The notes below the pieces were generated by a model. It was not told the DNA's origin and made no database searches. It worked only from the letters and a program-made list of their open reading frames with translations. DNA of 64,000 nt from positions 1,736,001-1,800,000 of the forward strand of contig JANCIK010000001.1 in assembly GCA_028532985.1 (NCBI GenBank), read 5' to 3'. The translations under genes and the position numbers were made by a program. This document shows positions 45,453 to 55,490 of the stretch, piece by piece; positions within the stretch are counted from its first letter, which is position 1, and each line of letters opens with the position of its first letter. The stretch comes from Stropharia rugosoannulata. Its lineage: Eukaryota > Basidiomycota > Agaricomycetes > Agaricales > Strophariaceae.

Positions 45453-48125
45453 CTAAGATGAATTATTTTCCTCTAACTGCAGATATGAACTTGCTGCCCT
45501 TGCTGTGTTATTGAATGATCGTCTCAGGACGGAATGAGCCCTTATGATTGTTCGCCATTCAGAGGCAGTGCGAGGTTGTGCAGAGCCAGACTCCAATTCT
45601 CTGAGCCTAGTCTGATATAAGCTTTCTAGTCGGTCATTCCAGGTGGGAGATGCCACAAGTTCCTCCCAAAGGTAGGCTGTCGGCCACCAAGAGGATACTG
45701 CTTGTTGAACGCCACGCCCTGCAAGTCAAATGGTTAATATGCGCGATTTTGTATCTGAATCAAACGGCAATTGCACTTGCCTGTATATACTTTGTAAACA
45801 CCACAAATGATATCTTTCTCAGCTTCTTGGAGGCGATCGTCAACCCACAGCGTGTTATCTCCAGGGTTGAAGACCTGACAGTTGCTGCTTCTAAGCGCCG
45901 CGCTAGTTGTAGGCCCAGTAAAGACTTCGTTGTAGCTCACCCCAAGCTCAATTGATAATCGCCAAAGGATTCCCCCTTCTTTGAGCACAGCCCGGCCAAT
46001 TCTAGGACTGCGAACTAGGTTGGCGCGCTCTTGTTTGTGAAGCTCATAGTCTGCTTTGGAGAATCTGGAGGAGGCAAGCCTTGTCCGAGGAATGTACGAC
46101 GGAGGATTGCCGCTTTCAGCAAAGGTTCTGACACGGATTGTAAGGTTAAAAACCCAATTCCCCGGTTTAGAAGCTCATATGCTATCCTGCATTCGTTCCA
46201 CCCTCCGTCTAGGCGCAGCACAAGTAAAGCTAGCACAGAGCCTTTCACTGCTAATGACCAGGGAGCGGTGGCGCGTGCCAAGTTTAAAGACGAAGAAATC
46301 TCCAGGCAGCCTCTGAAGTGAGTCCATGCGCCAAGACCTTTTCACTGACATCTGATTCGAACAAGACAAGTCGTAAAGTGCATTTCGAGGAGCAGAGTTC
46401 GCCTGCGATAGATATGTAATGAAGTCGATGGCAGCCTGGCCGGTGGGAGTCTTGAAGTAGCTATCTGGGATTGATGGCGACCCGCACACCGTTCGAACGC
46501 TGTTGGCGTGCTCCAGTCCGTAGTGTCTGGGCAGACACAGGTTGGAGCCGGACCCAGGGAATGTAAATCCATGCAGAAGGTACAAGATGTTTTCTGGGGA
46601 GTATGCTTCAGGTATGTACTCTTTGTCTGAAGGTCCCAGGTGCGCTGGAAAGGTCTGCGTCGATTCTGAGATAGAAGCAGCCGTATAGGAGCGCTTCAAG
46701 GATTGATTATAGGCGTTGGATGCGTCGACTGCTTCTGACAGGTCTACATGCTGCGACGGCATATGCTTGCTAGTGCAGATTCCTGGAGGCGAGATCGACG
46801 GCACGGAATGCGCAGCGTGCAGCGACCCCTCTGGTTGACCAGGTAAGGATAAGCCGCCGACTGCAGGCGCAGTATTGTACGGCAAATCACTATGGAAGCT
46901 CCAAGCATCCTCCTGTAATTCTTCAGTGGTCTTTCTCCCCATAGCCTGGCAGCAATCCCATTCATTGGAAAACTTATCGTAGTATTTTTGCGCAGCCCCG
47001 TACTCAGCCAAAATCTCATCCTCATCTCTCTTATGGACGGCGACGCGCTTCCACATCCCGTCCTCCTCTTCCCATATGAAAACCTTCCTACGCGTTCTGA
47101 ATGGTTTGGCGCCAGCTTTCTCCAAATGCGCAGACTCTCTCTTTTTTAGGAACACTTTCCAAGCAGGCTCGTCGTTGGAAGTCGTGAGCTGATCGATTTG
47201 AGCTGTGGAAGGAGCCTTAGACATAAAAGATTTTGCCGCCTGGATTAAGTGTGCTGGGGGCGCCCAGCTTCTCCAACTTGATTGACTCATGCGAAGATGG
47301 TATTCTTCTCTTTCTCCCCAAGGGTACCATACTGGGATATTCCACCTGACAAAAAATCTATCACTGGGTGCTGAAACGTTTCTCCCATCACTTTTAAAAA
47401 CACCCTGCTCTGGGGACGTATTCGGAGAATAACGCGAGTTCTTGTCGAATGCTGGCAGCCACATGGGGCTCCTGGGAGTGAAGAAGGTTGAGCATCCATT
47501 GGGGTACCGGAGTATTGCCGTCTTCGTTTTCGTGGGTTTGCGCGACTGCTATTGCAAACGACAGCATTCCCATCCAGGCAACAAACCATTTGCGACAACG
47601 CTTTTCCGCGGCCTTGTGCTGACTTATATGCTTGCAACCAACAGGGAACGCAGCGGCAGTAGGGATAACGTGATTCATTGCGGGTACGCCATATGCACGG
47701 CAGATGATGTTGAAGACATCTTCCATCTTGCGCTCAACAGCTTTCCAGCGTGGAATGTATGAGTAATCAGCTCTCTTCCATGGTCTCTTGCTAGGGGGTG
47801 CATTGATGTCGGGATTACAATGCAGTTCGTCGAAAGGTGCAGTGTCGAAATTTGGCAGCTTCGGAATGAAGGGAAGGTACGCCATGTCTTTCACCCACCA
47901 AAGTGGCTGCTGTATCTCTGCGGCGTCATCTTTGCCTGCATCGCGGGTAAAAGAGTTGCCGCTATTAGAGGGCAATTGGGGAGCGCGCGAGCTATTGGGC
48001 GAGTAGAAAATATCGCCACCTAAGGCAATAGCCCTTCCACGGCTTGTGTGAATTTCCTCCTCTGGGCCAAGTCGCTTGCGTATGGCGCGATGGTATGCAG
48101 AGGGTATAAACTCTGGGCTTATCAT
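45453..48125 (-). pseudogene. second Agaricomycete-restricted large family, frameshifted copy
   Basis: The frames follow the order of an intact member. Start MISPEFIPSAYHRAIRKRLG at 48125, then GRAIALGGDIFYSPNSS and WVKDMAYLPFIPKLPNF. These are followed by a predicted membrane stretch (WFVAWMGMLSFAIAVAQTH), WNIPVWYPWGEREEYH and RRKVFIWEEEDGMWKRVAV. Then come YYDKFSNEWDCCQAMG, TPTGQAAIDFITYLSQAN, GRAVLKEGGILWRLSIELGV and EKDIICGVYKVYTG. The last exon (about 45453-45721) reads SSWWPTAYLWEELVASPTW and then RLRELESGSAQPR. The frame changes near 47400 at a T5A4 run, where one base fewer would restore the family reading, and again near 46250. The function of this family, which is multi-copy in mushrooms, is unknown. 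Confidence 0.65.
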
Positions 48126-49039
48126 AGTCCGCGAAGATGCTAATGGGGAGCCAGTAAGCAGTGGAGTAAGACGATAGAGATGTAAACGATGCTCACAATG
48201 TATATCAGGAGTTGAAAATAGCACCGCAGCGAGGTGGCAGGCAAGTAATAGCGGCACTGGTATCTACTACTATGCCCAAGAAACCCAGGACAGGAGATAC
48301 TGCGACGTCCGACCGTTGAGGGAGCAACTCAGCGTGATTTGGGACCCAAAATCAAGCAATGCTGCACCTCTCAATAGCCTGTAAATTCTGGACAGTGTGT
48401 AAATAGTCCTCCACAGATGGCGGACTGAAGTAGACTCTCAAAAGTTTTCAAGTCGCGGTGCAGATCATTCGCAACTATTGGCGTTTGCATAGACTCCAGC
48501 GCGTGCCATTACAGCGGACTTTCAATTCGCAAGTCCGAACGCTGCCGCCTAAGCGGCATCACTGAGTAGCAGTTAAATTGTCTTTGCGCGGCCGTAGTGT
48601 ACATACAAAGGTACCCTGTGTAGCGAAATGTACGTGGAAAGTGTATTTGTGGCACTGCCTCTGCCCGCAGCTCTTTTTCAATGCGAAAGGTAATTAGTGC
48701 CGCAGCTGGCAGCCGTCAGGTTCCGTGCAGCGTCTAAGGATGGGTTAATGTATGTGTTAGCCTGCAGGTGGTAAAGGCCCCTAACTAAATTCTGAAAGCA
48801 GCAAGCAGTACATACGACATTTTGGCGCTGCGCAGCTCATGCCTGGACAGTGAAGAGCGATCTGCGGTAGGTATTGATAGCGCATCGCTGCGGGCAGTCT
48901 CAGTGGCGGCATACATAAGGCTTGTGGCAGCGATTGCAACTCACCTACTATCCGTCACTTTGCGAGCTCGCTCCTACAGCCTGCCAGTAGAGCTTTAAAA
49001 TCTAGATTAGGAGTCTGCTTTTGATCTCTTTCTTTCCAT
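48126..49039. other. accessory spacer rich in GCAGC/GCTGC
   Basis: No gene seen. 48530-49000 is unusually rich in CTGC, GCAGC and GCGCAGC words, giving a CWG-biased composition. Confidence 0.4.
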
Positions 49040-49931
49040 ATGCTGCGCAGCCCATTAAAGCTCAAGGATGGGGAGCCTGTGCCGAACGTCAATGCAGAGT
49101 CTGCATCCTTAGCTTCGCCTGACCTGAGGCCTGGAATGCCAAGGCCTAAACCTCGGGCGAGGAAGCGGAAGGGAGCATTCTATATGCTTCCGCGCTCGCC
49201 AGCATCTCCAAGCCCAGTATCGATGCGCGGCAGCGGTGGCCCTGGCAGCGAAGAAGGCGGACGCAGGGCGGGAACAAGATGGGCGTCGACTAGAATCCCA
49301 GGTAAGCCCTTGTTCCGCGTCACTGCTCCAAGCTCCAATTAAAAAGACGGAGTCTTCCAACTTGCAGTCGAGCCTCTTGGCATCGGAGTGTCGGACCGCA
49401 TGAAGAACCGGGCCGGCATTTGGACTGCTCAGGGTGTGCCAATGTTTAATCCCTGGCTGCAAAACAAGACCTCGTTTTCCCAGTTATTGAGCTTGGATTG
49501 GCTGCCTGCATACGGGCTGCCTGAGGATGAGTTCTGGTGCCTATTCAGGAGGTGCCAGAGCTGCTTAAATTTTGTGACGGCCAGGACAGTCCCCTACCAT
49601 AAATGTCCTGAGGAAGTTGGTGAGCCCCTCTGTGCGCTGCTCTTTGAAGGTGGCTTTGCTCACCCAAAGAGTTCTAGGTGTGCAGGATATATTCAGTCCA
49701 ACTCAAAGAGGGGCTGAGGCTTCGATGAGATTGCTGGACGCCCACGACCCGGATAACGCAGCTGGGCTTCCAATGCATGATTTCCAGGCAATTTTTTATG
49801 TTTGTGCAAGCTGCGGTCGCTACATGACGAAGAGAGTCGCTGAAAGTCATTATGAGGAGGATGTTGATGACAGTGATTCGCGCAGAGATTGCTGCATTTT
49901 CCTGCAGAAGCAAAGTAAAGGCAGGGCTTGA
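49040..49931 (+). CDS. cysteine-rich zinc-finger protein, lineage-restricted
   Basis: Three exons, 257 aa: 49040-49301, 49368-49619, 49672-49931 (sum 774 nt). The N-terminus is basic and Pro/Ser-rich (RPKPRARKRKGAFYMLPRS). Two metal-binding-type motifs follow. The first is C-x2-C in CQSCLNFVTARTVPYHKC, ending in H-x-C. The second is C-x2-C in CASCGRYMTKRVAESHYEED, with a following His. Between them are FNPWLQNKTSF and the helical SMRLLDAHDPDNAAGLPM. The pattern C-x2-C-...-MTKR-...-H is one I know from Agaricomycete proteins of unknown function. It is probably nuclear and may bind nucleic acid or protein. The acceptor of intron 2 (aaagag) is slightly unusual. Confidence 0.6.
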
Positions 49932-50490
49932 AGGTCGAGGGGGAGGAGGTTCCCAAGGAGAGACCGCCGCAAATTTGTAGAAGAGAATGTTCTTAGGCTA
50001 TATGCTTTTCTTTATTCCGCCAGGTCCAGGTGTGAAGTCTGACACATAAGTGCGGCGCTGGCCTTACTAGCTAAGGCGTCGCTGCTCATCCGCCGTTGCA
50101 TAGTGGGCAAGCGTTATGCGCCAGAGTCATGCCGCCGCAGATTGTGACTAAGCGCTGCTAGTGAGCTGCTCTGGTCCTTTGCATTTGATGAGCTCGGTTG
50201 GTTTCTGCGAGGGAAGGCTGCGGACGCGAGGCGAGAGATGCTGTGGAGACTGTCTGAGGCTAGGATGTGGCGATAGTGGAGAAGCTGAGTCAGAGGGATA
50301 AGGCAGCGCGTGCGAGCAGCGCGGAAGGAGAGATTTTCGCTTCGCCCTAAACTGCCAGCAAAGGACTCTGCTTGGGCGATTTTCAGGCGGCGACTGGCAC
50401 GGACAGAATGCTCTTTGCTCGCCTCATAAGGCATCGGCGCAAAAATAAACGGAGCGCCTCGCGGTCACGCAAGCTTCCATATTCATTCAC
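49932..50490. other. accessory spacer
   Basis: No gene seen. GCTGC-rich, like 48.5-49.0 kb. Confidence 0.4.
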
Positions 50491-51844
50491 GTGGGTAAAG
50501 CTCGGACCGGTAATTGCGGCTCCGGGCCCTTGTCATTCGTCGTCGATCGAGTGCTAAACGGCGCCCACATGCCTATACGCAAGGTGAGTGCCATGCGACA
50601 ACCATGCGATGACGCGAGCTGCGAGCCTTACCACGAAGAGTGTCCGCAGGTTAATTTTAACATTGAGCCGCCCCTGCGAGAGTCCATTAGCAGCGCAGCT
50701 CATATTATTCACTTGGGCTACCAGCTTTCCAGCACATTGGACACCTACCTGGCCGAGGCTGCTTCTGCAGGCGTCGCCCTCGATCGAGAAGGCTGTGACG
50801 TTGCCTCATTAGATGCCTTTGGTGAATGCCATCTACAGCACACTGCTGCTGCATTTTCCTCCTTTCTGACAAGGCCGTACAGCCTGAAATCAGCGGCTAC
50901 GCGGACAACCATATTAGGGTCGCGCCTGATCGCGCATCGAACCATGGAGCAAAGGTCGCTGGCTCTTCAAAAAAGGTCAAGCTAACCATTCCTCCCGCAA
51001 GCGAAGCCGACTCTGGGACGTGAGCGCCGCTTAACAACTTTGTTCAGCGTACATTCTGCTGAGAGTCTTCACTTTTGAAGTCATGGTACTGGCGCAGCAA
51101 AGGTTGGCCTCTCTTTGAGTTATCGCTCCGCGGCTAGGGGCAAGGTTGCCACTGCTATTTCCCCACAAGTCCCCTCTCCAAACACCAGCAACAAACCTTC
51201 CCCAGAGGCTTTCACTCCAGCTACTCCTGGCTCAAAGTCTAGCCAGGCTAAAGAAGTCACATGCAAGAGTAATCGCCGTGGGAAAGACACTCGTAGAAGC
51301 AAAGGAGGCGTTGGATTGAAAAATAGTGAAGGCGTCATCGATTCCTATTCATGGGATACAAGTCGCCTACTGAAGAAGTTAATCAAGTCAGGCAAGCTAT
51401 TCGAGAGCGAAGCTTACTCCATTCAAGAGCGTGGAGCTGGCTTATGCTCTGGGAGTCTGGCATTGTCATTGAACTGCCTCCCTGGACTGTCCTGGCCCAT
51501 CCATCTTCTCTTTTATTTCATTTCAATATTGGTGTTCACGCTGAGACTATGGACCATCACTCCCTTCAATCTTTTAACTGAAGAAATATCTTTTCAAATT
51601 TGTCACTACAGATGGAGAAAGACCAACTCCATGTAACTCTGTTCCTATTGCAGCAAACGATCACACGGGTAGAGGTAGTTTGGTATATTTCAATCAGGCT
51701 AAAATTTATAGATCTTCTGAGCCGAATGAGCAGACAGTAAAGCAGCTAAAAGCTGCGGGAAAGGATGCTACTGCTGACTACGGAGAGTCCATTCAGCAGG
51801 CCTTTCTAAAAATGGACGCCTTTGCGTCATTAAGTACACAGTAA
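50491..51844 (+). pseudogene. broken lineage-specific gene with DSBH-like C-terminus
   Basis: Several plus-strand frames fit one decayed gene. 50572-50880 reads SAMRQPCDDASCEPYHEECP and SSAAHIIHLGYQLSSTLDTY. A second frame, 50850-51023, has VQPEISGYADNHIRVAPDRA. 51115-51430 is Ser/Lys-rich, then SYSWDTSRLLKKLIKSGKLF. A frame change follows to LMLWESGIVIELPPWTVLAH and PSSLLFHFNI (51440-51520). An intron (about 51521-51609) joins this to DGERPTPCNSVPI, GRGSLVYFNQAKIYRSSE and a helical end, with TAA at 51842-51844. An alternative gtaagt donor there could add a short last exon. The pattern LxLWExGxVIExPP...PSSxLxHxN...GRGSLVxF resembles the core strands of a double-stranded beta-helix (2OG-Fe(II) dioxygenase-like) fold. 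This is inference, and no HxD motif was found. Confidence 0.4.
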
Positions 51845-52255
51845 GTAGTCTTGTTGTAAAACGCTTCAAAAGTACAATTACTCATCTCCAATATATTTAG
51901 TCTTAGCAGAGAGACTACAACTTAAGTCAGGTAGCCGCCTCTTGCTCTCGGGGCGTAACAATAAATAAATAAAAGGTATAAAGATATGGTACTATTACAT
52001 AATTTTGTGACTCAGCATCGAACTTTGGCTGTATTTGCCATCTGTTCCTCTTTCCCCTTATCTCTACCAAGCTAGGATCTTGAAACCAGCACCGCCGCTT
52101 ACGCATTTCAACTCCAGGTTAACTCTCAAGAGTGGTGAGTTACACTACTCTATCTTTCTCAACCCAGCTGACGCAACTTCTCACAGCAGGCCGGGACTCA
52201 CTGAGTCCTTTCTATGTGTTAAAGGCCTCTGATTGGCAAGGTCGCCGCAAACAGA
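51845..52255. other. flank of the tandem array
   Basis: Contains an aataaataaataaa run near 51960. From about 52135 there is sequence similar to the C unit of the following array (tctttctcaacccagctgacgcaacttc), probably a diverged ancestral copy. Confidence 0.5.
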
Positions 52256-54305
52256 GGCCAGTCAGCCAGCTGCTATATGCGCGGCTACGCTGGCCTATGC
52301 TTCCGTACAGCGACCTTCCCAGTCCGTCCATGGCCTGACCTCTAACTCGCACCTTGGTCGCCACGGTTCGCTAGGCCAGCCAGCCAGCTGCTATGTGCGC
52401 GACTACGCTGGCCTATGCGCGACCCTCCCAGTCCGTCCTTGGCCTAAGCTCTAACTCGCATCTTGCTCGCCGCGGTTCGCTGAGGGTAACCCAATACAGG
52501 GAAGAAAGGCCAGCCAGCCAGTTGCTACGTGCGCGGCTACGCTGGCCTATGCTTCCGTACAGCAACATACCCTGTCCGTCCATGGCCTGACCTCTAACTC
52601 GCACCTTGGTCGCCACGGTTCGCTAGGCCAGCCAGCCAGCGGCTATGTGTGCGGCTACGCTGGCCTATGCGCGACCCTCCCAGTCCGTCCTTGGCCTAAG
52701 CTCTAACTCGCACCTTGGCCGCCGCGGTTCGCTGAGGGTGGCCCCACACAAGGACGAAAGGCCAGCCAGCCAGCTGCTATGTGCGCGACTGCGCTGGCCT
52801 ATGCTTCTGTACAGCGACCCTCCCAGTCCGTCCTTTGCCTAATCTCTCTGCCTTTCTCTACCCAGCACACACAACTTCAAGAAGCAGATCTAGACGTCGA
52901 TTCTCATGACTCCTTCCAGCGCCTGTCTGGCCGCCGCTGTTCGCTGAGGGCGGCCCAATACAGGGAAGAAAGGCCAGCCAGCCAGTTGCTACGTGCGCGG
53001 CTACGCTGGCCTATGCTTCCGTACAGCAACATACCCTGTCCGTCCATGGCCTGACCTCTAACTCGCACCTTGGTCGCCACGGTTCGCTAGGCCAGCCAGC
53101 CAGCTGCTATGTGCGCGACTACGCTGGCCTATGCGCGACCCTCCCAGTCCGTCCTTGGCCTAAGCTCTAACTCGCATCTTGCTCGCCGCTGTTCGCTGAG
53201 GGCGGCCCAATACAGGGAAGAAAGGTCAGCCAGCCAGCTGCTATGTGCGCGACTACGCTGGCCTATGCTTCCGTACAGCGACCTTCCCAGTCCGTCCATG
53301 GCCTGACCTCTAACTCGCACCTTGGTCGCCACGGCTCGCTAGGCCAGCCAGCCAGCCGCTATGTGCGCGACTACGCTGGCCTATGCTTCCGTCTAGCGAC
53401 CCTCCCAGTCCGTCCTTGTCCTAATCTCTCTGCCTTTCTCTACCCAGCACACACAACTTCAAGAAGCAGATCTAGACGTCGATTCTCATGACTCCTTCCA
53501 GCGCCTGTCTGGCCGCCGCTGTTCGCTGAGGGCGGCCCAATACAGGGAAGAAAGGTCAGCCAGCCAGCTGCTATGTGCGCGACTACGCTGGCCTATGCTT
53601 CCGTACAGCGACCCTCCCAGTCCGTCCATGGCCTGACCTCTAACTCGTACCTTGGTCGCCACGGCTCGCTAGGCCAGCCAGCCAGCTGCTATGTGCGCGA
53701 CTACGCTGGCCTATGCTTCCTTCCAGCGACCTTCCCAGTCCGTCCTTGGCCTAAGCTCTCTGCCTTTCTCTACCCAGCACGCACAACTTCAAGAAGCAGA
53801 TCTAGACGTCGATTCTCATGACTCCTTCCAGCGCCTGTCTGGCCGCCGCTGTTCGCTGAGGGCGGCCCAATACAGGGAAGAAAGGTCAGCCAGCCAGCTG
53901 CTATGTGCGCGACTACGCTGGCCTATGCTTCCGTACAGCGACCCTCCCAGTCCGTCCATGGCCTGACCTCTAACTCGTACCTTGGTCGCCACGGCTCGCT
54001 AGGCCAGCCAGCCAGCCGCTATGTGCGCGGCTACGCTGGCCTATGCTTCCGTCTAGCGACCCTCCCAGTCCGTCCTTGGCCTAAGCTCTCTGCCTTTCTC
54101 TACCCAGCACACACAACTTCAAGAAGCAGATCTAGACGTCGATTCTCATGACTCCTTCCAGCGCCTGTCTGGCTGCCGCTGTTAGCTGAGGGCGGCCCAA
54201 TACAGGGAAGAAAGGCCAACCAGCCAGCCTCTATGTGCGCGGCTACGCTGGCCTATGCTTCCGTATAGCGACCTTCCCAGTCCGTCCCTGGCCTTAGCTC
54301 TGACT
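52256..54305. repeat. higher-order tandem repeat array, units A (118), B (134) and C (212 bp)
   Basis: Every unit opens with gg(c/t)cagccagccag, then (c/t)tgcta(t/c)gtgcgcg and ctacgctggcctatgc. The order is A B A B C A B A C A C A C A'. Starts are 52256, 52374, 52508, 52626, 52760, 52972, 53090, 53224, 53342, 53554, 53672, 53884, 54002 and 54214. Unit lengths do not vary: A is always 118, B 134 and C 212. C is a B-type unit with a replacement carrying tctctgcctttctctaccca and gatctagacgtcgattctca. A+B is 252 bp and A+C is 330 bp. The last three A-C pairs are almost identical, so expansion was recent. The array ends inside A' at about 54305. Short ORFs in it are by-products. Confidence 0.95.
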
Positions 54306-54452
54306 GCTCCAATTATGAAATAATGCGCACATCACTGTTTATGGCATGTGAATTATACCAGGCGCTGCTTGAATCGTTGACCAATACCCGGTGCTCTCCT
54401 TGACCAGTTGCCTCTGGGTGTCCAGGGCATGCGCATTGAGCACTTTCATAAA

Positions 54453-54857
54453 CTATCTTATTTTCCTTGGGTTTCCAGGAAATAACGTTTCTTCTTTGTA
54501 CACATTCTGCCACATCCACCTGTGTTCAATTCCGTTGAGAATTTGTTCACGTGTGAGCACGCCTATCATTCCAATCAAATTGGTGTTTTGCATATCTTGG
54601 GCCTGTTTATCAGTCCATTGCTTCAATGAGTATCGATCCATTTTTAACAGAGCGGGCGGATTAAAACTCTCGACGATAACCAATATCCTAAAGAGGGTCT
54701 TCTGACTCTCATACTGCGACTCGGGCGACTGTATATGGCGTCCAGACCTTTTGCTAAATGGATGCGTACACATGAACAGGCAGGCGTCCGAGATTGTCGA
54801 GAGGCAGCCAGGGTTTTGTAGTTGATCCCATCCCCGGCCAAATCCACTTCCGTACAT
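54453..54857 (-). CDS. 3' part of a lineage-restricted protein gene
   Basis: The frame ends with TAG at 54453. It reads GRGWDQLQNPGCLSTISDAC, then FMCTHPFSKRSGRHI, then SQKTLFRILVIVESFNPPAL. It continues with KMDRYSLKQWTDKQAQDMQ, LIGMIGVLTREQILNGIEHR and WMWQNVYKEETLFPGNP. This is the C-terminal half of a family I know only from Agaricomycetes; no function is known. An upstream exon, QKWAKWLSSPNRIYEV (about 54900), followed by a gtaggt donor is probable, but its junction is unclear. The true 5' end was not found, so the gene may be truncated. It lies 150 bp from the end of the tandem array. Confidence 0.45.
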   Translation of the reverse strand: MYGSGFGRGWDQLQNPGCLSTISDACLFMCTHPFSKRSGRHIQSPESQYESQKTLFRILVIVESFNPPALLKMDRYSLKQWTDKQAQDMQNTNLIGMIGVLTREQILNGIEHRWMWQNVYKEETLFPGNPRKIR

Positions 54858-55490
54858 GTCCCTCTGCGACCTACCTCATATATCCGATTCGGCGAAGACA
54901 GCCATTTGGCCCACTTTTGCACAGCGGACTAACCGAACAGCATATATCCTCCCGCTCCATATGAAAATTGGGATGCGACCATCTTCTTCAAATGAGTATA
55001 TCAGATGAAAAGCATGGAGAGAATTCAAGTAGTCGCCACCAATATGATCTGCAACCAGCTTCTACAAGTGAGTTTCACGTGCCGTCTGATTGTTCAGACT
55101 TAAATCTTATGTACACTCAGTTACTCCGCAGTCCTTGACTATAGCTGTTGCGCCTTGAATCTGCGGAGCAAAGTGGACTTGCATCTCACCTGCGCCGCCT
55201 GCGCATACATTCAGCCCTAAAAGTAGTGCAGACGATTTTCAATTACCGCAGTGACGTTGTGAGTCATTTTCGACTCTTGGACCGGATTCAAAGGGGGGCT
55301 GTTCGGTCTCGTACTCAAAACGCAGTCGTTAACGCTCTACCACTGACTAGCTATCAGTCCAGGCGCCAAATCTTCGCAGGCTGGAGGTGCCAAAAAAAAA
55401 GGCATATCATTTCGGAGGATTATGAATGCCGAACGACGTGGCTACCTCAAAAACAGCTTCAGAGCGCAATTTACTCGATCTGCGTCTTCC
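54858..55490. other. upstream flank of the transposase
   Basis: Holds the probable upstream exon of the 54.5 kb gene and the 5' flank of the Plavaka transposase. A tRNA-like A box (minus strand, 55360-55325) is discussed under rejected items. No terminal inverted repeat was identified. Confidence 0.4.

Noticed and set aside
52256..54305. A CRISPR array or a coding repeat protein
   Set aside because: There are no short constant repeats with unique spacers, and the organism is a eukaryote. Reading frames stop in every A unit (catggcctga) and the unit lengths 118, 134 and 212 are not multiples of three.
55279..55360. tRNA-like sequence on the minus strand: tagctagtcagtggtagagc resembles an A box and D arm, and tttgaatcc resembles a B box
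   Set aside because: The acceptor ends pair only for four bases, no anticodon stem-loop forms and the T stem does not pair. At most a tRNA-derived fragment.
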